Of a stretch of DNA of 64,000 nt, positions 1-13,429 are shown piece by piece. This DNA is from Bombus terrestris. Lineage: Eukaryota; Arthropoda; Insecta; Hymenoptera; Apidae. Within the stretch, counting starts at the first letter, position 1. Every line of letters begins with the position of its first letter. The stretch lies in assembly GCF_910591885.1 (NCBI RefSeq), contig NC_063270.1, forward strand, positions 4,898,001 through 4,962,000. The letters run 5' to 3'. The position numbers and the translations under genes were made by a program. The notes beneath the pieces were generated by a model. The model saw only the letters and a list, made by a program, of their open reading frames with translations. It was not told the DNA's origin and did no database searches.

Positions 1-300
1 CTATTACGTTATAACGTATAACGTTATATACTATTACGTTATAACGTGTAACGTTATATACTACTACCTTATAACATATAACGTTATATACTATTACGTT
101 ATAACGTGTAACGTTATGTACTACTACGATATAACATATAACGTTATATACTTTATTTCCTAACTTATAACGTTATATACTATTACGTAATAACGTATAA
201 CGTTATATACTATGACGTTATAACGTATAACGTTATATACTATTACGTTATAACGTATAACGTTATATAATATTACGTTATAACGTATAACGTTATATAC

Positions 301-360
301 TACTACTATACAACGTGTGACGGTATATAGTATTACTATACAACGTGCAGCGTTATATAC
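301..360. repeat. Diverged dimer variant (reference copy)
   Basis: This is a representative of a 60-bp pair found throughout the array. The first monomer contains CTATACAACGTG or CGATACAACGTG, then ATATATAG or ACATATAG; the second contains CTATACAACGTGCAGCG and TTATGTAG. A subtype reads CATCATGCAGCG. The pair is the most diverged regularly repeated element in the array. Spacings between successive pairs in the first 8 kb are always near multiples of 30 (often 120, 150 or 180 bp, up to 1,260 bp). It serves as a landmark for aligning units. I see no sign that it is an inserted element. Confidence 0.85.
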
Positions 361-510
361 TATTACGTTATAACGTATAACGTTATATAATATTACGTTA
401 TAACGTATAACGTTATATACTACTACTATACAACGTGTGACGGTATATAGTATTACTATACAACGTGCAGCGTTATGTAGTATTACGTTATAACGTATAA
501 CGTTATATAA

Positions 511-1620
511 TATTACGTTATAATGTATAACGTTATATACTATTACGTTATAACGTATAACGTTATATACTACTACTATACAACGTGTAACGATATATAA
601 TATTACTATACATCATGCAGCGTTATGTAGTATTACGTTATAACGTGTAACGTTATATACTATTACGTTATAACGTATAACGCTATATACTATTACGTTA
701 TAACGTATAACGTTATACACAATGACGACATAACGTGTAACGTCATATATTACTGCGATATAACATATAACGTTATATACTTTTACGTTCTAACGTATAA
801 CGTTATATACTATTACGGTATGACGTATAACGTTATATACTATTACGTTATAACGTATAACGTTATATACTATTACGTTATAACGTATAACGTTATACAC
901 TATTACGTTATAACGGATAACGTTATATAGAGTTACGTCATAACGTACAACGTTATATACTATTACATTATAACGTGTAACGTTATATACTATTACGTTA
1001 TAACGTATAACGTTATATACTATTACGTTATAACGTATAACGTTATATACTATTACGTTACAACGTATAACGTTATATAATATTACGTTATAACGTATAA
1101 CGTTATATACTACTACGATACAACGTGTAACGACATATAGTATTACTATACAACGTGCAGCGTTATGTAGTATTACGTTATAACGTGTAACGTTACATAC
1201 TATTACGTTATAACGTATAACGTTATATGCTATTACGTTATAATGTATAACGTTATATACTATTACGTTATAACGTATAACGTTATATACTACTACTATA
1301 CAACGTGTAACGATATATAATATTACTATACATCATGCAGCGTTATGTAGTATTACGTTATAACGTGTAACGTTATATACTATTACGTTATAACGTATAA
1401 CGTTATATACTATTACGTTATAACGTATAACGTTATACACAATTACGACATAACGTGTAACGTCATATATTACTGCGATATAACATATAACGTTATATAC
1501 TTTTACGTTCTAACGTATAACGTTATATACTATTACGGTATGACGTATAACGTTATATACTATTACGTTATAACGTATAACGTTATATACTATTACGTTA
1601 TAACGTATAACGTTATGTAC
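511..1620. repeat. 720-bp spaced duplication (about 511-900 and 1231-1620)
   Basis: The segment around 541-900 recurs 720 bp (24 monomers) later at 1261-1620. Shared markers are the dimer with the CATCATGCAG variant (611 and 1331), then an ACGACATAACG monomer (about 725 and 1445) and the TTTTACGTTCTAACG monomer (781 and 1501). The copies differ at a few sites, for example AATGACGACA against AATTACGACA. The homology fades after about 900/1620. It is an in-register duplication. Confidence 0.75.
1561..1590. repeat. Canonical 30-bp monomer (reference copy)
   Basis: This is an unmutated example of the commonest monomer; other examples are at 541-570 and 841-870. The two 12-bp palindromes overlap, so each monomer could in principle extrude small hairpins. 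Each copy carries AACGTT and TTATAA hexamers, so cutting at either site should give a 30-bp ladder. Common substitutions are ACG to ATG or ACA (CpG loss), GTATAACG to GTGTAACG, and TATTACGTTATAA to TATTACGCTATAA or TATTACGTAATAA. Confidence 0.95.
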
Positions 1621-1689
1621 TATTACGTTATAACGTATAACGTTATATACTGTGACGTAATAACGTATAACGTCATATACTATTACGTT

Positions 1690-3064
1690 ATAACGTATAA
1701 CGTTATATACTAATACGTTATAACGTATAACGTTATACACTATTACGTTATAACGTATAACGTTATATAGAATTACGTTATAACGTACAACGTTATACAC
1801 TACTACATTAAAACGTGTAACGTTATATACTACTACGATATAACATATAACGTTATATACTTTATTTCCTAACTTATAACGTTATATACTATTACGTAAT
1901 AACGTATAACGTTATATACTATGACGTCATAACGTATAACGTTATATACTATTACGCTATAACGTATAACGTTATACACTATTACGTTATAACGGATAAC
2001 GTTATATAGAATTACGTCATAACGTACAACGTTATATACTATTACATTAAAACGTGTAACGTTATATACTATTACGTTATAACGTATAACGTTATATAAT
2101 ATTACGTTATAACGTATAACGTTATATACTACTACGATACAACGTGTAACGACATATAGTATTACTATACAACGTGCAGCGTTATGTAGTGTTACGTTAG
2201 AACGTGTAACGTTACATACTATTACGTTATAACGTATAACGTTATATGCTATTACGTTATAATGTATAACGTTATATACTATTACGTTATAACGTATAAC
2301 GTTATATACTACTACGATACAACGTGTAACGACATATAGTATTACTATACAACGTGCAGCGTTATGTAGTATTACGTTATAACGTGTAACGTTATATACT
2401 AATACGTTATAACGTATAACGTTATACACTATTACGTTATAACGTATAACGTTATATACTAATACGTTATAACGTATAACGTTATACACTATTACGTTAT
2501 AACGTATAACGTTATATAGAATTACGTTATAACGTACAACGTTATACACTACTACATTAAAACGTGTAACGTTATATACTACTACGATATAACATATAAC
2601 GTTATATACTTTATTTCCTAACTTATAACGTTATATACTATTACCTAATAACGTATAACGTTATATACTATGACGTCATAACGTATAACGTTATATACTA
2701 TTACGCTATAACGTATAACGTTATACACTATTACGTTATAACGGATAACGTTATATAGAATTACGTCATAACGTACAACGTTATATACTATTACATTAAA
2801 ACGTGTAACGTTATATACTATTACGTTATAACGTATAACGTTATATAATATTACGTTATAACGTATAACGTTTTATACTACTACGATACAACGTGTAACG
2901 ACATATAGTATTACTATACAACGTGCAGCGTTATGTAGTATTACGTTAGAACGTGTAACGTTACATACTATTACGTTATAACGTATAACGTTATATGCTA
3001 TTACGTTATAATGTATAACGTTATATACTATTACGTTATAACGTATAACGTTATATACTACTAC
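1690..3064. repeat. 749-bp tandem duplication
   Basis: Copy one is about 1690-2438 and a partial copy two is about 2439-3064. The period is 25 monomers minus the single base lost in the 29-bp variant each copy contains (1861 and 2610). Both carry a perfect TGACGTCA (1922-1929 and 2671-2678), a combination of two monomer variants that I noticed only here. Homology breaks near 3064, where the following dimer variants differ. Confidence 0.8.
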
Positions 3065-5640
3065 TCTACAACGTGTAACGATATATAATATTACTATACA
3101 TCATGCAGCGTTATGTAGTATTACGTTATAACGTGTAACGTTATATACTATTACGTTATAACGTATAACGTTATATACTATTACGTTATAACGTATAACG
3201 TTATACACAATTACGATATAACGTGTAACGTCATATATTACTGCGATATAACATATAACGTTATATACTTTTACGTTCTAACGTATAACGTTATATACTA
3301 TTACGGTATGACGTATAACGTTATATACTAATACGTTATAACGTATAACGTTATATACTATTACGTTATAACGTATAACGTTATATACTATTACGTTATA
3401 ACGTATAACGTTATATAATATTACGTTATAACGTATAACGTTATATACTACTACTATACAACGTGTGACGATATATAGTATTACTATACAACGTGCAGCG
3501 TTATGTAGTATTACGTTATAACGTGTATCGTTATATACTACTACGTTATAATGTATAACGTTATATCCTATGACGTAATAACGTATAACGTCATATACTA
3601 TTACGTTATAACGTATAACGTCATATACAGTTACGTTATAACGTATAACGTTATATAGTATTACGTTATAACGTATAACGTTATATACTATTACGTTATA
3701 ACGTATAACGTTATATACTATTACGTTATAACGTATAACGTTATATACTATTACGCTATAACGTATAACGTTATATACTATTACGTTATAACTTATAGCG
3801 TTACATACTATTACGTTATAACGTATAACGTTATACACAATTACGATATAACGTGTAACGTCATATATTACTGCGATATAACATGTAACATTATATACTT
3901 TTACGTTCTAACGTATAACGTTATATACTATTACGGTATGACGTATAACGTTATATACTAGAACGTAATAACGTATAACGTCATATACTATTACGTTATA
4001 ACGTATAACGTTATATAGAATTACGTTATAACGTACAACGTGATACACTACTACATTAAAACGTGTAACGTTATATACTATTACGTTATAACGTATAACG
4101 TTATATAGAATTACGTTATAACGTACAACGTTATACACTACTACATTAAAACGTGTAACGTTATATACTACTACGATATAACATATAACGTTATATACTT
4201 TATTTCCTAACTTATAACGTTATATACTAGAACGTAATAACGTATAACGTCATATACTATTACGTTATAACGTATAACGTTATATAGAATTACGTTATAA
4301 CGTACAACGTGATACACTACTACATTAAAACGTGTAACGTTATATACTATTACGTTATAACGTATAACGTTATATACTATTACGTTATAACGTATAACGT
4401 TATACACAATTACGACATAACGTGTAACGTCATATATTACTGCGATATAACATATAACGTTATATACTTTTACGTTCTAACGTATAACGTTATATACTAT
4501 TACGGTATGACGTATAACGTTATATACTATTACGTTATAACGTATAACGTTATATACTATTACGTTATAACGTATAACGTTATATACTGTGACGTAATAA
4601 CGTATAACGTCATATACTATTACGTTATAACGTATAACGTTATATACTATTACGTTATAACGTATAACGTTATATAATATTACGTTATAACGTATAACGT
4701 TATATACTACTACGATACAACGTGTAACGACATATAGTATTACTATACAACGTGCAGCGTTATGTAGTATTACGTTATAACGTGTAACGTTATATACTAT
4801 TACGGTACGACGTATAACGTTATATACTATTACGTTATAACGTATAACGTTATATACTACTACGATACAACGTGTAACGACATATAGTATTACTATACAT
4901 CATGCAGCGTTATGTAGTATTACGTTATAACGTGTAACGTTATATACTATTACGTTATAACGTATAACGTTTTATAGTATTACGCTATAACGCATAACGT
5001 TAAATACTATTACGTTATAACGTATAACGTCATACACAATTACGTTATAACGTGTAACGCCATATATTACTGCGATATAACATATAAAGTTATATGCTAT
5101 TACGTTGTAACGTATAACGTATATACTATTACGTTATAACGTATAACGTTATATACTATTACGTTATATCGTATAACGTTATATACTATTACGTTATAAC
5201 GTATAACGTTATATAATATTACGTTATAAGGTATAACGTTATATACTACTACTATACAACGTGTGACGATATATAGTATTACTATACAACGTGCAGCGTT
5301 ATGTAGTATTACGTTATAACGTGTAACGTTATATACTATTACGTTATAACGTATAACGTTATATACTATTACGTTATAACGTATAACGTTATATAATATT
5401 ACGTTATAACGTATAACGTTATATACTACTACTATACAACGTGTGACGGTATATAGTATTACTATACAACGTGCAGCGTTATGTAGTATTACGTTATAAC
5501 GTGTAACGTTATATACTATTACGTTATAACGTATAACGTTATATCCTATTACGTTATAACGTATAACGTTATATACTACTACTATACAACGTGTGACGGT
5601 ATATAGTATTACTATACAACGTGCAGCGTTATGTAGTATT

Positions 5641-8600
5641 ACGTTATAACGTGTAACGTTATATACTATTACGTTATAACGTATAACGTTATATAATATT
5701 ACGTTATAACGTATAACGTTATATACTACTACTATACAACGTGTAACGATATATAGTATTACTATTCAACGTGCAGCGTTATGTAGTATTACCTTATAAC
5801 GTGTAACGTTATAAACTAGTACGTTATAATGTATAACGTTATACACTATTACGTTATAACGTATAACAGTATATACTGTTACGCTATGACGCATAACGTT
5901 ATATACTATTACGTGATAACGTATAACGTTACATAATATTACGTTATAATGTATAACGTTATATACTACTACGATACAACGTGTAACGACATATAGTATT
6001 ACTATACAACGTGCAGCGTTATGTAGTATTACGTTATAATGTGTAACGTTATATACTACTACGTTATAATGTATAACGTTATATACTACTACGATATAAC
6101 ATATAACGTTATATACTTTATTTCCTAACTTGTAACGTTATATACTATTACGTAATAACGTATAGGGTTATATACTATTACGTTATAACGTATAACGTTA
6201 TATACTATTACGTAATAACGTATAACGTTATATACTATGACGTTATAACGTATAACATTATATACTATGACGTTATAACGTATAACATTATATACTATTA
6301 CGCTATAACGTATAACGTTATACACTATTACGTTATAACGGATAACGTTATATAGAATTACGTCATAACGTACAACGTTATATACTATTACGCTATAACG
6401 TATAACGTTATACACTATTACGTTATAACGGATAACGTTAAGTAGTATTACGTTATAACGTGTAACGTTATATACTACTACGTTATAATGTACAACGTTA
6501 TATACTATTACGTTATAACGTATAACGTTATATAGTATTACGCTATAACGCATAACGTTATATACTATTACGTTATATTGTATAACGTTATACACAATTA
6601 CGTTATAACGTGTAACGTCATATATTACTGCGATATAACATATAAAGTTATATGCTATTACGTTGTAACGTATAACGTTATATACTATTACGGTATGTCG
6701 TATAACGTTATATACTATTACGTTATAACGTATAACGTTATATACTATTACGTTATAACGTATAACGTTATATACTATGACGTAATAACGTATAACGTCA
6801 TATACTATTACGTTATAACGTATAACGTTATATAATATTACGTTATAACGTATAACGTTATATACTACTACTATACAACGTGTGACGATATATAGTATTA
6901 CTATACAACGTGCAGCGTTATGTAGTATTACGTTATAACGTGTAACGTTATATACTATTACGTTATAACGTATAACGTTATATACTATTACGTTATAACG
7001 TATAACGTTATATGATATTACGTTATAACGTATAACGTTATATACTACTACTATACAACGTGTAACGATATATAATATTACTATACATCATGCAGCGTTA
7101 TGTAGTATTACGTTATAACGTGTAACGTTATATACTATTACGTTATAACGTATAACGTTATATACTATTACGTTATAACGTATAACGTTATACACAATTA
7201 CGACATAACGTGTAACGTCATATATTACTGCGATATAACATATAACGTTATATACTTTTACGTTCTAACGTATAACGTTATATACTATTACGGTATGACG
7301 TATAACGTTATATACTATTACGTTATAACGTATAACGTTATATACTATTACGTTATAACGTATAACGTTATATACTGTGACGTAATAACGTATAACGTCA
7401 TATACTATTACGTTATAACGTATAACGTTATATACTATTACGTTATAACGTATAACGTTATATACTATTACGTTATAACGTATAACGTTATATAATATTA
7501 CGTTATAACGTATAACGTTATATACTATTACGTTATAACGTATAACGTTATATACTATGACGTTATAACGTATAACATTATATACTATTACGCTATAACG
7601 TATAACGTTATACACTATTACGTTATAACGGATAACGTTATATAGAATTACGTCATAACGTACAACGTTATATACTATTACATTAAAACGTGGAACGTTA
7701 TATACTATTACGTTATAACGTATAACGTTATATACTATTACGTTATAACGTATAACGTTATATACTATTACGTTATAACGTATAACGTTATATAATATTA
7801 CGTTATAACGTATAACGTTATATACTACTACGATACAACGTGTAGCGACATATCGTATTACTATACAACGTGCAGCGTTATGTAGTATTACGTTATAACG
7901 TGTAACGTTATATACTACTACGTTATAATGTACAACGTTATATACTATTACGTTATAACGTATAACGTTATATAGTATTACGCTATAACGCATAACGTTA
8001 TATACTATTACGTTATAACGTATAACGTTATACACAATTACGTTATAACGTGTAACGTCATATATTACTGCGATATAACATATAAAGTTATATGCTATTA
8101 CGTTGTAACTTATAACGTTATATACTATTACGGTATGTCGTATAACGTTATATACTATTACGTTATAACGTATAACGTTATATAGTATTACGTTATAACG
8201 TATAACGTTATATACTATGACGTAATAACGTATAACGTCATATACTATTACGTTATAACGTATAACGTTATATAATATTACGTTATAACGTATAACGTTA
8301 TATACTACTACTATACAACGTGTGACGATATATAGTATTACTATACAACGTGCAGCGTTATGTAGTATTACGTTATAACGTGTAACGTTATATACTATTA
8401 CGTTATAACGTATAACGTTATATACTATTACGTTATAACGTATAACGTTATATAATATTACGTTATAACGTATAACGTTATATACTACTACTATACAACG
8501 TGTAACGATATATAATATTACTATACATCATGCAGCGTTATGTAGTATTACGTTATAACGTGTAACGTTATATACTATTACGTTATAACGTATAACGTTA

Positions 8601-10608
8601 TATACTATTACGTTATAACGTATAACGTTATACACAATTACGACATAACGTGTAACGTCATATATTACTGCGATATAACATATAACGTTATATACTTTTA
8701 CGTTCTAACGTATAACGTTATATACTATTACGGTATGACGTATAACGTTATATACTATTACGTTATAACGTATAACGTTATATACTATTACGTTATAACG
8801 TATAACGTTATATACTATTACGTTATAACGTATAACGTTATATACTGTGACGTAATAACGTATAACGTCATATACTATTACGTTATAACGTATAACGTTA
8901 TATACTATTACGTTATAACGTATAACGTTATATACTATTACGTTATAACGTATAACGTTATATAATATTACGTTATAACGTATAACGTTATATACTACTA
9001 CGATACAACGTGTAACGACATATAGTATTACTATACAACGTGCAGCGTTATGTAGTATTACGTTATAACGTGTAACGTTATATACTATTACGGTATGACG
9101 TATAACGTTATATACTATTACGTTATAACGTATAACGTTATATTCTATTACGTTATAACGTATAACGTTATATACTATTACGTTATAACGTATAACGTTT
9201 TATAGTATTACGCTATAACGCATAACGTTAAATACTATTACGTTATAACGTATAACGTTATACACAATTACGTTATAACGTGTAACGTCATATATTACTG
9301 CGATATAACATATAAAGTTATATGCTATTACGTTGTAACGTATAACGTATATACTATTACGTTATAACGTATAACGTTATATACTATTACGTTATAACGT
9401 ATAACGTTATATACTATTACGTTATAACGTATAACGTTATATAATATTACGTTATAACGTATAACGTTATATACTACTACTATACAACGTGTGACGATAT
9501 ATAGTATTACTATACAACGTGCAGCGTTATGTAGTATTACGTTATAACGTGTAACGTTATATACTATTACGTTATAACGTATAACGTTATATACTATTAC
9601 GTTATAACGTATAACGTTATATAATATTACGTTATAACGTATAACGTTATATACTACTACTATACAACGTGTGACGATATATAGTATTACTATACAACGT
9701 GCAGCGTTATGTAGTATTACGTTATAACGTGTAACGTTATATACTACTACGTTATAATGTATAACGTTATATCCTATGACGTAATAACGTATAACGTCAT
9801 ATACCATTACGTTATAACGTATAACGTTATATACTATTACGTTATAACGTATAACGTTATATAATATTACGTTATAACGTATAACGTTATATACTACTAC
9901 TATACAATGTGTGACGGTATATAGTATTACTATACAACGTGCAGCGTTATGTAGTATTACGTTATAACGTGTAACGTTATATACTATTACGTTATAACGT
10001 ATAACGTTATATACTATTACGTTATAACGTATAACGTTATATACTACTACTATACAACGTGTAACGATATATAGTATTACTATTCAACGTGCAGCGTTAT
10101 GTAGTATTACCTTATAACGTGTAACGTTATAAACTAGTACGTTATAATGTATAACGTTATACACTATTACGTTATAACGTATAACAGTATATACTGTTAC
10201 GCTATGACGCATAACGTTATATACTATTACGTGATAACGTATAACGTTACATAATATTACGTTATAATGTATAACGTTATATACTACTACGATACAACGT
10301 GTAACGACATATAGTATTACTATACAACGTGCAGCGTTATGTAGTATTACGTTATAATGTGTAACGTTATATACTACTACGTTATAATGTATAACGTTAT
10401 ATACTACTACGATATAACATATAACGTTATATACTTTATTTCCTAACTTGTAACGTTATATACTATTACGTAATAACGTATAGGGTTATATACTATTACG
10501 TTATAACGTATAACGTTATATACTATTACGTAATAACGTATAACGTTATATACTATGACGTTATAACGTATAACATTATATACTATTACGCTATAACGTA
10601 TAACGTTA
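5641..10608. repeat. 4,318-bp spaced duplication (5641-6290 and 9959-10608)
   Basis: Shared rare variants fix the spacing: AAACTAG at 5813 and 10131, and AGGGTT at 6164 and 10482. The value 4,318 equals 144 monomers minus two bases, which matches the two single-base losses between them (near 9344 and 10435). The first copy has one extra monomer near 6241-6300. The sequence between the copies is itself satellite, including the 1,440-bp duplication. Confidence 0.8.
6470..8840. repeat. 1,440-bp tandem duplication
   Basis: The sequence of about 6470-7400 recurs exactly 1,440 bp (48 monomers) later. Shared markers include an uncommon GGTATGTCG (about 6691 and 8131), GCTATAACGCATAACG (6542 and 7982), TAAAGTTATATGC (about 6643 and 8083) and CATCATGCAGCG (7087 and 8527). 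The spacing is an exact multiple of 30 because no length-changing monomer lies inside. Confidence 0.85.
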
Positions 10609-13429
10609 TACACTATTACGTTATAACGGATAACGTTATATAGAATTACGTCATAACGTACAACGTTATATACTATTACATTAAAACGTGGAACGTTATA
10701 TACTATTACGTTATAACGTATAACGTTATATACTATTACGTTATAACGTATAACGTTATATACTATTACGTTATAACGTATAACGTTATATAATATTACG
10801 TTATAACGTATAACGTTATATACTACTACGATACAACGTGTAGCGACATATCGTATTACTATACAACGTGCAGCGTTATGTAGTATTACGTTATAACGTG
10901 TAACGTTATATACTACTACGTTATAATGTACAACGTTATATACTATTACGTTATAACGTATAACGTTATATAGTATTACGCTATAACGCATAACGTTATA
11001 TACTATTACGTTATAACGTATAACGTTATACACAATTACGTTATAACGTGTAACGTCATATATTACTGCGATATAACATATAAAGTTATATGCTATTACG
11101 TTGTAACGTATAACGTTATATACTATTACGGTATGACGTATAACGTTATATACTATTACGTTATAACGTATAACGTTATATACTATTACGTTATAACGTA
11201 TAACGTTATATACTATGACGTAATAACGTATAACGTCATATACTATTACGTTATAACGTATAACGTTATATAATATTACGTTATAACGTATAACGTTATA
11301 TACTACTACTATACGACGTGTGACGATATATAGTATTTCTATAGAACGTGCAGCGTTATGTAGTATTACGTTATAACGTGTAACGTTATATACTATTACG
11401 TTATAACGTATAACGTTATATACTATTACGTTATAACGTATAACGTTATAGACTATTACGTTATAACGTATAACGTCATATAATATTACGTTATAACGTA
11501 TAACGTTATATACTACTACTATACAACGTGTAACGATATATAGTATTACTATTCAACGTGCAGCGTTATGTAGTATTACCTTATAACGTGTAACGTTATA
11601 AACTAGTACGTTATAATGTATAACGTTATACACTATTACGTTTTAACGTATAACAGTATATACTGTTACGCTATGACGCATAACGTTATATACTATTACG
11701 TGATGACGTATAACGTTACATAATATTACGTTATAATGTCTAACGTTATATACTACTACGATACAACGTGTAACGACATATAGTATTACTATACAACGTG
11801 CAGCGTTATGTAGTATTACGTTATAACGTGTAACGTTATATACTACTACGTTATAATGTATAACGTTATATCCTATGACGTGATAACGTATAACGTCATA
11901 TACCATTACGTTATAACGTATAACGTTATATACTATTACGTTATAACGTATAACGTTATAGACTATTACGTTATAACGTATAACGTCATATAATATTACG
12001 TTATAACGTATAACGTTATATACTATTACTATACAACGTGTGACGATATATAGTATTACTATACAACGTGCAGCGTTATGTAGTATTACGTTATAACGTG
12101 TAACGTTATATACTATTACGTTATAACGTATAACGTTATATACTATTACGTTATAACGTATAACGTTATATACTACTACTATACAACGTGTAACGATATA
12201 TAGTATTACTATTCAACGTGCAGCGTTATGTAGTATTACCTTATAACGTGTAACGTTATAAACTAGTACGTTATAATGTATAACGTTATACACTATTACG
12301 TTATAACGTATAACAGTATATACTGTTACGCTATGACGCATAACGTTATATACTATTACGTGATAACGTATAACGTTACATAATATTACGTTATAATGTA
12401 TAACGTTATATACTACTACGATACAACGTGTAACGACATATAGTATTACTATACAACGTGCAGCGTTATGTAGTATTACGTTATAATGTGTAACGTTATA
12501 TACTACTACGTTATAATGTATAACGTTATATACTACTACGATATAACATATAACGTTATATATTTTATTTCCTAACTTGTAACGTTATATACTATTACGT
12601 AATAACGTATAGGGTTATATACTATTACGTTATAACGTATAACGTTATATACTATTACGTAATAACGTATAACGTTATATACTATGACGTTATAACGTAT
12701 AACATTATATACTATTACGCTATAACGTATAACGTTATACACTATTACGTTATAACGGATAACGTTATATAGAATTACGTCATAACGTACAACGTTATAT
12801 ACTATTACATTAAAACGTGGAACGTTATATACTATTACGTTATAACGTATAACTTTATATACTATTACGTTATAACGTATAACGTTATATACTATTACGT
12901 TATAACGTATAACGTTATATAATATTACGTTATAACGTATAACGTTATATACTACTGCGATACAACGTGTAGCGACATATCGTATTACTATACAACGTGC
13001 AGCGTTATGTAGTATTACGTTATAACGTGTAACGTTATATACTACTACGTTATAATGTACAACGTTATATACTATTACGTTATAACGTATAACGTTATAT
13101 AGTATTACGCTATAACGCATAACGTTATATACTATTACGTTATAACGTATAACGTTATACACAATTACGTTATAACGTGTAACGTCATATATTACTGCGA
13201 TATAACATATAAAGTTATATGCTATTACGTTGTAACGTATAACGTTATATACTAATACGGTATGACGTATAACGTTATATACTATTACGTTATAACGTAT
13301 AACGTTATATACTATTACGTTATAACGTATAACGTTATATACTATGACGTAATAACGTATAACGTCATATACTATTACGTTATAACGTATAACGTTATAT
13401 ACTATTACGCTATAACGTATAACGTTATA
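9960..13429. repeat. 2,129-bp spaced duplication (about 9960-11300 and 12089-13429)
   Basis: About 1.34 kb is repeated at 2,129 bp, which is 71 monomers minus the one base lost at the 29-bp variant at 12564. Shared markers are AGGGTT (10482 and 12611), GGAACG (about 10690 and 12819) and AGCGACATATCG (about 10843 and 12972). The homology ends at about 11.3/13.43 kb, close to where the 11,123-bp unit begins. Confidence 0.8.

Larger units (their letters stand above)
1..5100. repeat. Left segment of array, mixed variants
   Basis: This stretch has satellite only. It mixes canonical monomers with the diverged dimer (for example 301-360 and 421-480) and four 29-bp variant monomers (152, 1861, 2610 and 4199). 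Two local duplications are visible, at 720 bp and 749 bp spacing, annotated separately. It lacks the TATAGGGTT variant that marks the neighbouring mosaic and the ATGATGTTACAACG variant of the right end. Its left limit is the edge of the window. Confidence 0.8.
5101..13410. repeat. Older mosaic block left of the young higher-order units
   Basis: This stretch has satellite only. Its markers are TATAGGGTT monomers (AGGG at 6164, 10482 and 12611), monomers with ATAAACTAG (about 5811 and 10129), and the pair AACAGTATATACTG plus GCTATGACGC. Duplications are at 1,440, 4,318 and 2,129 bp spacing. The same marker set returns at about 41.6-47.0 kb on the other side of the young block. That suggests the young units grew inside this older fabric. 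Confidence 0.8.

Noticed and set aside
152..180. The TTTATTTCC monomer as unique DNA or a yeast-type origin consensus
   Set aside because: It aligns to the monomer with substitutions and one lost base, and it does not fit the WTTTAYRTTTW origin consensus.
301..360. The diverged dimer as remains of an inserted transposon
   Set aside because: Both halves align to the 30-bp monomer base for base with no target duplication, terminal repeat or length change.
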